A DNA stretch of 64,000 nucleotides from an uncultured Colwellia sp. (GCA_913049915.1 CAJWZC010000001.1:55271-119270), one strand, 5' to 3'. Shown: positions 1-10,092, numbered from the stretch's first letter. Notes: generated from the sequence alone by a model not told the origin. Translations and numbers: made by a program.

Positions 1-14
1 AATAAGAGAAATAC

Positions 15-3000
15 ATGGAAAACATAGCCGTAGTAGGTATAGCAAATTTATTTCCCGGTTCAAGTGCACCAGAAGAATTCTGGCAACAACTGCTGACTAA
101 GCAAGATTGTCGCAGTAAAGCCACCTATGAACAAATGGGCGCGGATGTAGAAAAATACATAGGAAAAAAAGGTGATACTGATAAGTTTTATTGTGTCCAT
201 GGCGGGTATATTCGAGGTTTCAACTTTGATGCCCAGTCTTTTTGTCACAGCAGTAATATTTCAGGCACTAAGGACTTAACGAGTAATGATTTAACTATTG
301 AGTATCTAACGCAACTTGATGATTTAAACCAATGGTCTTTGTATGTAACACAACAAGCACTCGTTGATGCCGGATATTGGCGTAGTGATAAGTTAGCGAA
401 CTGTGGCGTTATTTTAGGTAATTTATCTTTCCCAACAAAATCGTCGAATCATTTATTTATGCCTTTGTATCACCAAGTGGTTGATGACACCTTAAAGCAA
501 GTGATTGATAACGATTTTGAACTTACGCCATTTTCAAAAGATGAATCTGAACAGCCAGTCCACGAAGGTTTAGTGCACGAGGATAATGCATTAGTTGCGG
601 GTTATCCTGCGGCATTGTTAGCAAAAGCGGCGGGTTTAGGTGGCGCACATTTCTCTCTTGATGCTGCCTGTGCCTCAAGCTGTTACTCAGTAAAACTGGC
701 TTGTGATTATTTGCATACCGGAAAAGCCGATATGATGTTGGCTGGCGCGGTATCTGGCGCAGATCCTATGTTTGTTAATATGGGGTTCTCAATTTTTCAA
801 GCTTACCCAGCGAATAATATTCACGCCCCGTTTGATAAAAACTCGCAAGGACTCTTTGCCGGTGAAGGTGCCGGTATGATGGTACTTAAACGCCATAGCG
901 ATGCTGTGCGAGATGGCGATAAAATTCACGCTATTATCAAAGGTGGCGCACTATCTAACGATGGTAAAGGCGAATTTGTGTTAAGCCCTAATACTAAAGG
1001 GCAAGTACTGGTCTATGAACGTGCTTATGAAAATGCACAAGTAAATCCAGCAGATGTCGATTACATAGAATGTCATGCTACAGGTACACCTAAAGGTGAT
1101 AATGTTGAGCTGGCTTCAATGGAAACCTTCTTCTCTCGCTATGGTCTTTTTGGTGATAAAAGTGATGGCAATACCGAAGTTAAAAAACCTTTATTAGGCT
1201 CAGTTAAATCGAATTTAGGTCACTTACTTACCGCGGCAGGTATGCCAGGTATGACTAAAGCTATTTGGGCGCTTAATCACGGAAAAATTCCCGGGACTAT
1301 TAATCTGAATGAGCCATTAAGCTCGAAAAAAGGTTATTTTGGTGCTGCTCAAATGCCAACCCAAACTATTGATTGGCCAGTTAAAGCAAATAATTCACAA
1401 AAACCACGTACTGCAGGAGTTAGTGTATTTGGTTTTGGTGGCTCTAATGCCCATTTGGTTTTACAGCAGCCAACCTACACCTTAGAAACCGCAACGTTAT
1501 CTGCAACAAAGACAGTAGCGAAACCTGCGCAACCTTTAGCGATTGTTGGTATGGACGCACACTTTGGCTCAGCGCATAATTTATCAGCCTTTAAAACATT
1601 ACTCGACAAGAAAGCCACCACGTTTAGAGAGTTACCGCCAAAACGTTGGAAAGGTATTAATAACAATACCGCGGTAATGAATGCTTTAGCATTAAATAAA
1701 GCGCCAATGGGCGGTTATGTTGAAGACTTTGAACTCGATTTTTTACGCTTTAAAGTACCGCCAAACGAGCAGGATTGTTTGATCCCTCAGCAATTGATGA
1801 TGATGAAAGTAGCTGACAATGCCGCGAAAGACGCTAACTTAACACCCGGCAGTAATGTTGCGGTTTTAGTGGCCATGGGTATGGAGTTAGAGCTTCACCA
1901 ATACCGTGGTCGTGTAAATTTAACCACACAAATTGAAGATAGCTTGTTGCAACAGGGTATAGAACTTAGCTTTGAACAACGCGAAACACTGACTAATATT
2001 GCCAAAGATGGCGTGGCTTTTGCCGCACAGCTTAACCAATACACCAGTTTTATTGGTAATATCATGGCGTCGCGTATTTCAGCTTTATGGGATTTTTCAG
2101 GGCCAGCAATTACTGTGTCAGCGGAAGAAAACTCTGTTTATCGCTGTGTTGAATTAGCGCAGAACCTATTTCAAACGAGTGATGTTGATGCTGTTATTAT
2201 TGCCGGTGTTGATCTTTCTGGCTCAATAGAAAATATCACCTTACGTCAACATTTTGGTGAAGTAGATTCAAGTAACCTTACACAGCATCTATCAGATAAC
2301 GCATTGCTTGATAACTCACTACTAAATAATAATCAATGGAAAGTAGGTGAAGGCGCCGCAGCCTTTGTGCTTAAGCCAAAAAGTAACGTTGACGAGCAGG
2401 GTGTTTATGCCACGATTGATGGCATTGCCTTTGTTAATGATAAAAGCGCACAAGCGATTGAAAAGGCGGCGAGTAACGCGCTTGCTCAAGCTAATATTAA
2501 TGCCAATGATATAAGCCAAGTAGAAGCACATAACAGTGGTTTTATAGCAGAGAATGAAGCTGAGAAAGCAAGTTTGCCTGCTTTGTATCAAGGTAAAACC
2601 ATCAGCTCAGTGAAAAGCCAAATAGGTCACACCTTTAATGCCTCAGGTGCAGCCAGTATTATTAAAGTAGCACTGGCTTTATCTGCCCAAAGCAATACCA
2701 GCAGCATTACCTGTAGTAATCGTACTAACGGCAAAGAATACAGCGCGATTAATGGTCTAGGCAAAGACGGTAGTTGTGCACATCTTGTTTTATCATCAAG
2801 TGCTAATTCACGAGCCAAAGTAACTAACCAGTTAGAGAACGCTGTAAATCAAACCGCTGTTAAAAAAAGGCCTCAGTTAATAAAGACTATCGCGTTAGGT
2901 GGCAATGCCATTGATGAAACGATTATAAAAGCCAGTCAACAGCCGAATGTTAGCTCGTATCTTTCTGCTATTAAAGTAGCGTTCAATACTCGTCAATTAT

Positions 3001-6000
3001 CGCTAATAGCGAATCCAAGCCATCCCGCTAAGATTGACCTTGCTCAAATAAAACCTAGATTTAGCCAAATGAAAAATACCGTACAAACAATGCAAATAAC
3101 TCAAAGCAATGATGCTGAATTAACAGTTTCAAGCGGAGCAACAGTGAATAAATCAACTAATCCTAACGTTATTACTAAAAATAGTACCCAGACTTTACGT
3201 ACACATATTAGCCAAGTAAGTAAAAGTATTAGCCAAGAGACAGCAACACATAAAGCGTTTTTAACTAACCGTCAACTTGCCCAAGAGCAAATTTGTAAAA
3301 TGCTGACGCTACAAGTTGAAGCTTCTTTTGATTCGGCTTTTAATTCGGTAAGTATCGGTAACGCTAAAGCCATACCAGTATTAATTCCAGCGTCAATGCA
3401 GCAACTAGTAGCTGTTTCAGCAGCAGAAAATGTTGACTCGGGTATTAATAACTCTGTTCAAGGTTCCTTTAAAGTGAAAGGTCCCGCAGGTTATCAATAC
3501 CCGCCTTTACAACTAAAAGAACGTTTCAATCAACCGAGCGAAATCATCTGGGATACTGCAGACTTAGTTGAGTTTGCCGAAGGTGATATCGGTAATGTTT
3601 TTGGTGAAGACTACCGTATTATTGATAGTTACTCGCGCCGTGTTCGTTTGCCGTCTACTGATTATTTATTGGTTTCGCGGGTAACAGCACTTGACGCCAC
3701 GGTGAATGAATATAAAAAGGCATACATGTGCACAGAGTATGATATTCCACTTGATGCACCATTTTTAATAGATGGCCAAATACCATGGTCAGTGTCGGTA
3801 GAATCAGGTCAATGTGATTTACTGCTTATTGCCTATATCGGTATTGATTTTCAAGCCAAAGGTGAGCGTGTTTATCGCTTATTAGATTGTGAACTTACTT
3901 TCCTTGAAGAGATGGCGTTTGGCGGCGAAACACTACGGTATGAAATTCATATTGATTCGTATGCTAAGAATGGCGAACAGTTATTATTTTTCTTTCACTA
4001 CGATTGTTATGTCGGTGATAAAAAAGTATTAATCATGCGCAATGGTTGCGCAGGGTTTTTCACCGATGAAGAACTAAAAGACGGTAAAGGTGTTATTCAT
4101 AATGACACCGATAAAGCGCAATTAACTAACGCTAAAAAATCAGTATTTACGCCATTAATGCAGCGTAATCGTGATATTTATGATTATGCAGATATGATGA
4201 AGTTAGTTAATGGAGATGTCGGAGGTTGTTTTGGTAGTAATTACGACCAAAAAGGTCGTAACCCCTCGTTAAAATTCTCATCTAAAAAATTCTTAATGAT
4301 TGAGCGTATTACTAAAGTGAATGCTGCTGGTGGACATTGGGGTTTAGGTTTACTTGAAGGGCAAAAAGATTTAGATCCACAGCATTGGTACTTCCCGTGT
4401 CACTTTAAAGGTGACCAAGTCATGGCTGGCTCATTAATGAGTGAAGGTTGTGGTCAAATGGCGATGTTTTATATGTTGTCACTAGGCATGCACAGTGGTG
4501 TTAATAATGCACGTTTCCAACCCATGCCAGGTGAATCTCAAACGGTTCGTTGTCGTGGTCAAGTATTACCACAGCATAATACGTTAACTTACCGTATGGA
4601 AGTAACAGAAATGGGCATGAAACCTTTCCCATTTTTAAAAGCTAATATAGATATTATTCTTGATGATAAAGTTGTCGTTGATTTTAAAAACCTCTCGGTG
4701 ATGATCACCGAGCAAGATGAAAATTCACCTTATCCAGTAACACTGCCTGATAACGTTAAACTCGTTCAAGGTATCAGTCAGTGGACTACTGAAAAGCAGT
4801 TAAGTGAGCAAGTAGTAGATTTGGCAGAGCTAGATGAGCGAGGAATAGCGCCGTTTAAACACGCACATCGGCCGTTAATGAAAGTGATGTCTGATTTAAG
4901 TTCGCCAAAAGAGAAGGGTGTAACCCCTATTCAACATTTTGAAGCACCTATGGTCGCCGGACAAAATCGTGTCCCTAATCAAGCACCCTTTACGCCATGG
5001 CATATGTTTGAATTTGCTACCGGTAATATCTCAAAATGCTTTGGTCCTGATTTTGATATTTACTCAAATAAAGGAGCCAAAGGACGTATTCCACCACGTA
5101 CCCCTTGTGGCGATTTACAAGTCGTAACACAAGTGGTTGAAGTACAGGGTAAACGCTTAGATCTTAAAAAACAGTCAAGCTGTATTGCTGAATATTATGT
5201 ACCAAGTGATGCCTGGTATTTTACCAAAAATAGCCATGAAGGTTGGATGCCGTATTCATTGATTATGGAAATTGCTTTACAGCCAAATGGTTTTATTTCA
5301 GGTTACATGGGCACTACGTTAAAGTACCCTGACAAAGATTTGTTCTTCCGTAACCTTGATGGCTCAGGTGATTTAATAAAGCAGGTTGATTTACGCGGTA
5401 AAACTATCGTCAATAAATCAGTCTTGTTAAGCACAACCATGGCTGGCGGCATGATAGTACAAAGTTTCACTTTTGAGCTTTATGTTAAAAATGAAAACGT
5501 AGCCGTATCACTAGAAAGTCATGACCTAGTTCGGCATGAATTGTTCTATAAAGGTACCGCTGTGTTTGGTTATTTTGGCGCTGATGCACTGACCAATCAA
5601 CTCGGTATTGATAACGGTAGAATTACCCATGCTTGGTATGTTGATAATGAAACACCCGCAGCTAATATTGAGACCATTAATTTACGTGATGAGCACTTGT
5701 CTTTCTATCAAGCACCAGTAAATAAACCGCACTATAAATTAGCGGGCGGACAAATGAACTTTATCGACACTGTTTCAATTGTTGAAGGTGGTGGCTCTGC
5801 AGGTGTTGCGTATGTTTATGGCGAAAGAACCATTGACCCTACCGATTGGTTTTTCCGTTATCACTTCCATCAAGACCCAGTAATGCCAGGCTCTTTAGGT
5901 ATTGAAGCGATTATCGAGTTAATGCAAACTTACGCACTTAAAAATGACTTAGGTAAAGCGTTTACTAACCCACGATTTACCGCACCAAATAGTGTGATTA

Positions 6001-6179
6001 AATGGAAGTATCGCGGGCAAATAACGCCGCTAAATAAACAAATGTCATTAGATGTGCATATTAGCGAAATCATCAATACAGCAGGTGAGGTACGTTTGAT
6101 TGGCGATGCCAATTTATCTAAAGATGGCCTACGCATATATCAAGTTAAAGATATTGTATTAAGTATCGTAGAAGCATAA
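15..6179 (+). CDS. pfaC: Omega-3 PUFA synthase subunit PfaC (KS-CLF-DH-DH)
   Basis: Multidomain subunit of the iterative PUFA synthase (polyketide-synthase-like) that makes EPA/DHA-type fatty acids in the cytoplasm. An N-terminal ketosynthase covers about residues 1-470, with the nucleophile in DAACASSC (Cys near 219), HATGTP near 354 and a SNLGH motif. A second KS fold (about 500-920) lacks the cysteine motif (SAEENSVYRC at that place), so it is a chain-length factor. Two FabA-like hot-dog dehydratase regions follow, marked by HFKGDQVMAG near 1462 and HFHQDPVMPG near 1949. The length of 2054 aa and the domain order are typical of PfaC in Shewanella, Colwellia and Moritella. The window starts 14 bp before the ATG, with a weak AAGAGAAA ribosome site; pfaA and pfaB are presumably upstream, outside the window. 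The identification is firm; the exact product (EPA or DHA) cannot be read from this gene. Confidence 0.96.
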   Translation: MENIAVVGIANLFPGSSAPEEFWQQLLTKQDCRSKATYEQMGADVEKYIGKKGDTDKFYCVHGGYIRGFNFDAQSFCHSSNISGTKDLTSNDLTIEYLTQLDDLNQWSLYVTQQALVDAGYWRSDKLANCGVILGNLSFPTKSSNHLFMPLYHQVVDDTLKQVIDNDFELTPFSKDESEQPVHEGLVHEDNALVAGYPAALLAKAAGLGGAHFSLDAACASSCYSVKLACDYLHTGKADMMLAGAVSGADPMFVNMGFSIFQAYPANNIHAPFDKNSQGLFAGEGAGMMVLKRHSDAVRDGDKIHAIIKGGALSNDGKGEFVLSPNTKGQVLVYERAYENAQVNPADVDYIECHATGTPKGDNVELASMETFFSRYGLFGDKSDGNTEVKKPLLGSVKSNLGHLLTAAGMPGMTKAIWALNHGKIPGTINLNEPLSSKKGYFGAAQMPTQTIDWPVKANNSQKPRTAGVSVFGFGGSNAHLVLQQPTYTLETATLSATKTVAKPAQPLAIVGMDAHFGSAHNLSAFKTLLDKKATTFRELPPKRWKGINNNTAVMNALALNKAPMGGYVEDFELDFLRFKVPPNEQDCLIPQQLMMMKVADNAAKDANLTPGSNVAVLVAMGMELELHQYRGRVNLTTQIEDSLLQQGIELSFEQRETLTNIAKDGVAFAAQLNQYTSFIGNIMASRISALWDFSGPAITVSAEENSVYRCVELAQNLFQTSDVDAVIIAGVDLSGSIENITLRQHFGEVDSSNLTQHLSDNALLDNSLLNNNQWKVGEGAAAFVLKPKSNVDEQGVYATIDGIAFVNDKSAQAIEKAASNALAQANINANDISQVEAHNSGFIAENEAEKASLPALYQGKTISSVKSQIGHTFNASGAASIIKVALALSAQSNTSSITCSNRTNGKEYSAINGLGKDGSCAHLVLSSSANSRAKVTNQLENAVNQTAVKKRPQLIKTIALGGNAIDETIIKASQQPNVSSYLSAIKVAFNTRQLSLIANPSHPAKIDLAQIKPRFSQMKNTVQTMQITQSNDAELTVSSGATVNKSTNPNVITKNSTQTLRTHISQVSKSISQETATHKAFLTNRQLAQEQICKMLTLQVEASFDSAFNSVSIGNAKAIPVLIPASMQQLVAVSAAENVDSGINNSVQGSFKVKGPAGYQYPPLQLKERFNQPSEIIWDTADLVEFAEGDIGNVFGEDYRIIDSYSRRVRLPSTDYLLVSRVTALDATVNEYKKAYMCTEYDIPLDAPFLIDGQIPWSVSVESGQCDLLLIAYIGIDFQAKGERVYRLLDCELTFLEEMAFGGETLRYEIHIDSYAKNGEQLLFFFHYDCYVGDKKVLIMRNGCAGFFTDEELKDGKGVIHNDTDKAQLTNAKKSVFTPLMQRNRDIYDYADMMKLVNGDVGGCFGSNYDQKGRNPSLKFSSKKFLMIERITKVNAAGGHWGLGLLEGQKDLDPQHWYFPCHFKGDQVMAGSLMSEGCGQMAMFYMLSLGMHSGVNNARFQPMPGESQTVRCRGQVLPQHNTLTYRMEVTEMGMKPFPFLKANIDIILDDKVVVDFKNLSVMITEQDENSPYPVTLPDNVKLVQGISQWTTEKQLSEQVVDLAELDERGIAPFKHAHRPLMKVMSDLSSPKEKGVTPIQHFEAPMVAGQNRVPNQAPFTPWHMFEFATGNISKCFGPDFDIYSNKGAKGRIPPRTPCGDLQVVTQVVEVQGKRLDLKKQSSCIAEYYVPSDAWYFTKNSHEGWMPYSLIMEIALQPNGFISGYMGTTLKYPDKDLFFRNLDGSGDLIKQVDLRGKTIVNKSVLLSTTMAGGMIVQSFTFELYVKNENVAVSLESHDLVRHELFYKGTAVFGYFGADALTNQLGIDNGRITHAWYVDNETPAANIETINLRDEHLSFYQAPVNKPHYKLAGGQMNFIDTVSIVEGGGSAGVAYVYGERTIDPTDWFFRYHFHQDPVMPGSLGIEAIIELMQTYALKNDLGKAFTNPRFTAPNSVIKWKYRGQITPLNKQMSLDVHISEIINTAGEVRLIGDANLSKDGLRIYQVKDIVLSIVEA

Positions 6180-6189
6180 ATAGCACTCG

Positions 6190-6375
6190 TCATTCCCACA
6201 TTGTCTTAGTAGCACCCCTGTTCGCTGGATGTATTGAAATAGGCATAACGCGAATAAGTGAAATGGATACCCGATCAGATACTTCGGGTATGAGGTAAAT
6301 AAGCAAAAATTTATTTATTGTTAAGGTATAAGCCTCGATGACGTCATCCTCGAGTTTACTTAATCGAGGATCCAG
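6190..6375. repeat. REP-like palindromic repeat cluster between pfaC and pfaD
   Basis: The 246-bp gap between pfaC and pfaD holds short palindromes rather than a gene. ATACCCGA (6267-6274) pairs perfectly with TCGGGTAT (6284-6291), and TCCTCGA (6347-6353) pairs with TCGAGGA (6364-6370), preceded by TGACGTCA. The flanking GTCATCC...GGATCCAG wording resembles the dispersed REP/BIME-type units common in gammaproteobacteria. In an mRNA running from pfaC into pfaD these would form hairpins, which could attenuate or stabilise the transcript. That role is inference. Confidence 0.5.
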
Positions 6376-6425
6376 CTCTATGAACCAATTTAAGAATAAT
6401 ACTAAATAAAAGAACAGGAAATAAT

Positions 6426-8024
6426 ATGTCAAATATCGTTTTTAATACTGCCAGAGCCATTGATTGGGCATGGAAAGTTAACGCTAATGAAATTAACAGT
6501 GGCAACGCACAAATAAAGTCAGCGTTAATGGATTTAACAAAACCAGTATATGTCGCAAAATCGTCGACTGGCTTAGGTGTCGTCAGTGCTACCGCTACTT
6601 CAGGTAGTACTGATGTATTAGCTTTTGCCCAAAAGCTTACTCCTCAAGATTTAGGCGATGATGCATATAAAAAACAACATGGTGTTAAATACGCATATCA
6701 TGGCGGTGCTATGGCTAATGGTATCGCCTCAGTTGAATTAGTGGTCGCTTTAGGTAAAGCTGGTTTCTTATGCTCATTTGGCGCTGCGGGTTTAGTACCT
6801 GATGCGGTAGAAGATGCGATTAAACGTATTCAAGCTGTATTGCCTAATGGCCCTTACGCGGTTAACTTAATTCATGCTCCAGCGGAAGAAGCTTTAGAGC
6901 GTGGCGCAGTTGAGCGATTTTTAAAACTTGGTGTTAAAACTGTTGAAGCCTCAGCTTACTTAGGTTTAACCGAACATATTGTTTGGTATCGATTAGCGGG
7001 TTTAAGCGAAAATAGTGATGGTAGTGTCAATATTGGTAACAAAGTTATTGCGAAAGTATCTCGCACGGAAGTAGGACGACGTTTTATGGAGCCAGCACCG
7101 CAAAAACTCATTGATAAACTACTTAGTCAAGGCAAGATAACTCCAGAGCAAGCAGAGCTATCAAAACGCGTACCAATGGCTGATGATATTACTGCCGAAG
7201 CTGATTCTGGCGGCCATACCGATAATCGTCCCTTCTTAACTTTATTACCGACTATCATCGCACTTCGTGATGAAGTTCAGGCACAATATAACTTCTCTCC
7301 CGCATTACGTGTTGGTGCTGGTGGTGGTATTGGTACTCCTGAATCAGCCTTAGCTGCATTTAATATGGGCGCTGCCTATATTGTACTTGGTTCAGTAAAC
7401 CAAGCCTGTGTTGAAGCTGGCGCTTCAGAGCATACCCGTAAACTATTAGCTGATGTTGAAATGGCTGATGTGACAATGGCTCCTGCCGCTGATATGTTTG
7501 AAATGGGTGTTAAGTTACAAGTCGTTAAGCGTGGTTCAATGTTCGCTATGCGTGCGAAGAAACTTTATGAGCTATATATTAACTATGACTCAATTGAAGG
7601 TATTCCAGCAGAAGAGCGGATTAAGATTGAAAAACAAATATTTAGGTCTAATCTCGATGATGTGTGGGCAGGAACTGAGGCCTTCTTTGCGGAACGTGAT
7701 CCTGAAATGTTAGCACGAGCACAGTCTAGCCCAAAACGTAAAATGGCGTTAATTTTCCGTTGGTATTTAGGCTTAAGTTCGCGTTGGTCAAATACCGGTG
7801 AAAAAGGCCGTGAAATGGATTATCAAATTTGGGCTGGTCCAAGTTTAGGCGCATTTAATAGCTGGGTAAAAGGTACGTACCTAGAGGATTACACTCGCCG
7901 TTACGCCGTTGATGTTGCTTTGCATATGTTGAAAGGTGCTGCCTACTTACAACGAGTAAACCAGTTGAAATTACAAGGTGTTACACTAACTACGGCTTTA
8001 GCAAGTTATCATAGCGAAGACTAG
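6426..8024 (+). CDS. pfaD: PUFA synthase enoyl reductase PfaD
   Basis: Stand-alone trans-acting enoyl reductase of the PUFA synthase. It is an FMN-dependent TIM-barrel protein of the nitronate monooxygenase/2-nitropropane dioxygenase superfamily and acts on intermediates carried on PfaA ACP domains. Visible signs are the glycine-rich phosphate-binding stretches (VGAGGGIGTPESAL, IVLGSVNQ), the family-specific AYHGGAMANGIAS segment near the N terminus, and a C-terminal extension (RKMALIFRWYLGLSSRW) that distinguishes PfaD from ordinary nitronate monooxygenases. The 532-aa length fits the family. The start has a good AGGAAATAAT ribosome site. It lies downstream of pfaC on the same strand, separated by REP-like repeats, so it is probably the last pfa gene of the operon. 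Confidence 0.95.
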   Translation: MSNIVFNTARAIDWAWKVNANEINSGNAQIKSALMDLTKPVYVAKSSTGLGVVSATATSGSTDVLAFAQKLTPQDLGDDAYKKQHGVKYAYHGGAMANGIASVELVVALGKAGFLCSFGAAGLVPDAVEDAIKRIQAVLPNGPYAVNLIHAPAEEALERGAVERFLKLGVKTVEASAYLGLTEHIVWYRLAGLSENSDGSVNIGNKVIAKVSRTEVGRRFMEPAPQKLIDKLLSQGKITPEQAELSKRVPMADDITAEADSGGHTDNRPFLTLLPTIIALRDEVQAQYNFSPALRVGAGGGIGTPESALAAFNMGAAYIVLGSVNQACVEAGASEHTRKLLADVEMADVTMAPAADMFEMGVKLQVVKRGSMFAMRAKKLYELYINYDSIEGIPAEERIKIEKQIFRSNLDDVWAGTEAFFAERDPEMLARAQSSPKRKMALIFRWYLGLSSRWSNTGEKGREMDYQIWAGPSLGAFNSWVKGTYLEDYTRRYAVDVALHMLKGAAYLQRVNQLKLQGVTLTTALASYHSED

Positions 8025-8035
8025 TATTATAAAAG

Positions 8036-8070
8036 TATTAGGCTAGTTACAGACTTTATTTAGCCTAATA
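8036..8070 (+). terminator. Hairpin after pfaD
   Basis: TATTAGGCTA (8036-8045) and TAGCCTAATA (8061-8070) form a perfect 10-bp stem with a 15-nt loop, 11 bp after the pfaD stop. No T-run follows, so it is either a weak terminator or a 3'-end-stabilising hairpin for the pfa transcript. Confidence 0.4.
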
Positions 8071-8106
8071 TTAGAAATTCTGATAATAAATAAACAAGGA
8101 AATATT

Positions 8107-8409
8107 ATGTCAACATGTACTGAGTTTGCAGTTTTTAAGGTTAAAAAAGCTAACTTAGCGCGTATTGTCGCGTTAAGTGAGTCACTTTTTCTTGAAATTA
8201 ATGTAGATAATAAAAATATTATTGCTCATGAAATATTAGTAAAAACTGATAATGAAGAAGAGATATGTTGGCATTTAACGTGGGCTAATATTGAAGCCGT
8301 AGAGGCAAGTTCATACAAGTGGTCAACTTACCCAAGTGCTTCAGAAATAGAAAGTTTAGTAGGTAAAAAACTCTATTATGGCCATTTTGTTGCTGTTTTT
8401 GCTAATTAA
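8107..8409 (+). CDS. Small unknown protein downstream of pfaD
   Basis: A 100-aa cytoplasmic protein without signal peptide or membrane segment that I do not recognise with confidence. It has a ribosome site (AAGGAAATATT) and ordinary codon use. The N-terminal FAVFKVKKANLARIVALSESLF and a C-terminal YGHFVAVF strand would suit a small alpha/beta-barrel fold, such as the dimeric monooxygenase-like (ABM) fold, but this is a guess. It follows pfaD by 82 bp on the same strand, beyond a hairpin, so co-transcription is possible but unproven. No catalytic motif is evident. Confidence 0.7.
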   Translation: MSTCTEFAVFKVKKANLARIVALSESLFLEINVDNKNIIAHEILVKTDNEEEICWHLTWANIEAVEASSYKWSTYPSASEIESLVGKKLYYGHFVAVFAN

Positions 8410-8495
8410 TAGTAACCCAAAACATAAGGAAGGTACCGAGATTAGCTATCAGTCTTAAGGACCTTCTCTTACAACTTATTTTTATATCGCTAGTG

Positions 8496-8790
8496 TTAGG
8501 TAACTACCTTGGTATAAGTAGTACGGACAATATCAACCACTTCTACCGAAATAGAACAGGCCTTAAACCATAGTTCTTCTAATATTGAAAGTACCAAGTT
8601 TGCTAATATGACCTTCTGCTGAATATTATGCTCAGACAATACCTTCAACGTCACGTGAATAAAATCTAGCTGATCAGAGCAGCTTTGTAAAACGACGGTC
8701 TGGTATTAAATAAATGGTATTACGTACTTTAATATCACTATATAGCGGCATAACCGAAACGTTCAAGGCAATGATATAATAAGCCGTGAT
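8496..8790 (-). pseudogene. Degenerate 5-carboxymethyl-2-hydroxymuconate isomerase-like gene
   Basis: Minus-strand coding remnant too broken for the ORF track. One frame reads LYSDIKVRNTIYLIPD, and after a frame change it continues as DFIHVTLKVLSEHNIQQKV... ending SVEVVDIVRTTYTKVVT and a stop. The spacing and wording (DIKVR..., FIHVTLKVL, SISVEVVDI) resemble the tautomerase-superfamily CHMI proteins (HpaF-like, homoprotocatechuate pathway). The frameshift lies near 8680-8700. No intact start was found, so this is a decayed gene filling most of the 433-bp gap between its neighbours. The family call is moderate; the coding remnant itself is clear. Confidence 0.5.
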
Positions 8791-8842
8791 ATACCTTACT
8801 GCTTAGCTTCTATTAGCTAAGTAAACTGAACTCAGGTTAACT

Positions 8843-9244
8843 ATGAAAGATTGTAATCAATGCGGGAAATGTTGTATCAAATACGGAGGAGGCGATCTTT
8901 CAGCAACAAAAGAAGAAATTGATCTATGGGAAATATTTAACCCAGAAATCTTCAAATTCGTTAAGAATAACGAAATATGGTTCGACCCCAAATCGGGCGT
9001 AAGTCTAAAAACTTGTCCTTTTCTCGATATTGCGCCAAAAAAAGATCCGTCAGCGCCCAATATGTATACCTGCAGCATTTACTTGGACAGACCTGAAGAC
9101 TGTCGACATTACCCGAGTTTAATTGCTGAAATGATCAGAGATGAATGTGAAATGATTGAAGTCGTCGATTTAGATAATACAAAAAAAGCGCAAGTAAAGT
9201 TAGATATATTGATGAGTGATAGTCGGCCACCAAGTAATTCATAA
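8843..9244 (+). CDS. YkgJ-family cysteine-cluster protein
   Basis: A 133-aa protein opening with CNQCGKCCIKYGGG, the CxxCxxCC signature of the YkgJ/Fe-S or zinc cluster family (UPF0153-like). Further cysteines occur in TCPFLD, YTCSIY and RPEDCRHYP, which complete the usual set of metal ligands. The biochemical role of the family is not established; a metal cluster is expected. It is a single-gene unit between a decayed isomerase gene and the convergent PhzF gene. A second, shorter member of the same broad family lies at 61.5 kb. Confidence 0.85.
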   Translation: MKDCNQCGKCCIKYGGGDLSATKEEIDLWEIFNPEIFKFVKNNEIWFDPKSGVSLKTCPFLDIAPKKDPSAPNMYTCSIYLDRPEDCRHYPSLIAEMIRDECEMIEVVDLDNTKKAQVKLDILMSDSRPPSNS

Positions 9245-9297
9245 GCCCACTTTATGATAGTCACTGTATGTCATTCGTTTGAAGTTTAGCGAAAATT

Positions 9298-10092
9298 TTA
9301 TAGGGTTATTTCGCCGACCATGTAATCAATAGCATTGCCGGTCAAAATAACTCTGTCTTTATTCAGTTTACAAAAAACTAGACCACTACGCATTGATAGT
9401 TGCCGCGCTATTAACGTTTTTTTGTTGAGTTTTTCTGCCCAATATGGCGTTAGTTCGCAGTGCGCAGAACCAGTAATAGGGTCTTCATTAACTCTTAATT
9501 TAGGGAAAAAGCACCGACTGATAAAATCTACATCAGCATCATTTGCTGGCGCAGTGACAACAACGCCCCTTAAATCAATATTCAACCACAATGAAAGATC
9601 AGGGGTTAACTCTGTAACTTCTTCTTCACTATCGAGCACAATAAGATAATCAAATGCTGACAAAATTTGTAATGGTCTTATCCCCCCTAAACCGTTAATC
9701 AAGTCAGTAGGAATATTTGAATTTAATTCAATAGGCATTGAAGCAGGGAAGTCCATACTGTAGCCAGAATTTGTTTGACTGACAATCAGCCTACCACTTT
9801 TAGTTTGGAAGTTTATTTGAGCTTTACTGTAGCCTAAATGTTTATATAATACATGAGCGCACGCTAACGTGGCATGACCACATAAATCTACTTCCTCTAA
9901 TGGGGTAAACCAACGCAACTGAATATCATTGACGCTATAGACAAAAAATGCAGTTTCCGATAAGTTATTTTCTTCAGCTATTTTTTGAAGAATGTCATCA
10001 TCAAGCCAATCATTTAATGGAATTATAGCGGCAGGGTTTCCTTCAAAAGCTTTTGAGGCAAAGGCATCAACTTGATAAATTTGTAATTTCAT
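9298..10092 (-). CDS. PhzF-family isomerase/epimerase-like protein (copy 1)
   Basis: A 264-aa protein of the PhzF/diaminopimelate-epimerase fold. Family landmarks include QVDAFASKAFEGNPAAI at the N terminus, AEENNLSETAFFV with the conserved catalytic-type Glu, LRWFTPLEEVDLCGHATLA, and DPITGSAHCELTPYW near the C terminus. Members catalyse isomerisations, but most, like this one, have unknown substrates; no phenazine genes are nearby. A paralogue of the same length class lies at 11.2-12.0 kb inside the cassette-like region. The start has a weak ribosome site (AGGGCACTC). Confidence 0.9.
   Translation of the reverse strand: MKLQIYQVDAFASKAFEGNPAAIIPLNDWLDDDILQKIAEENNLSETAFFVYSVNDIQLRWFTPLEEVDLCGHATLACAHVLYKHLGYSKAQINFQTKSGRLIVSQTNSGYSMDFPASMPIELNSNIPTDLINGLGGIRPLQILSAFDYLIVLDSEEEVTELTPDLSLWLNIDLRGVVVTAPANDADVDFISRCFFPKLRVNEDPITGSAHCELTPYWAEKLNKKTLIARQLSMRSGLVFCKLNKDRVILTGNAIDYMVGEITL

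Noticed and set aside
6426-8024. Annotating PfaD as a plain nitronate monooxygenase (2-nitropropane dioxygenase)
   Set aside because: Context after pfaC, the N-terminal AYHGGAMANGIAS block and the C-terminal extension are specific to PUFA synthase PfaD.
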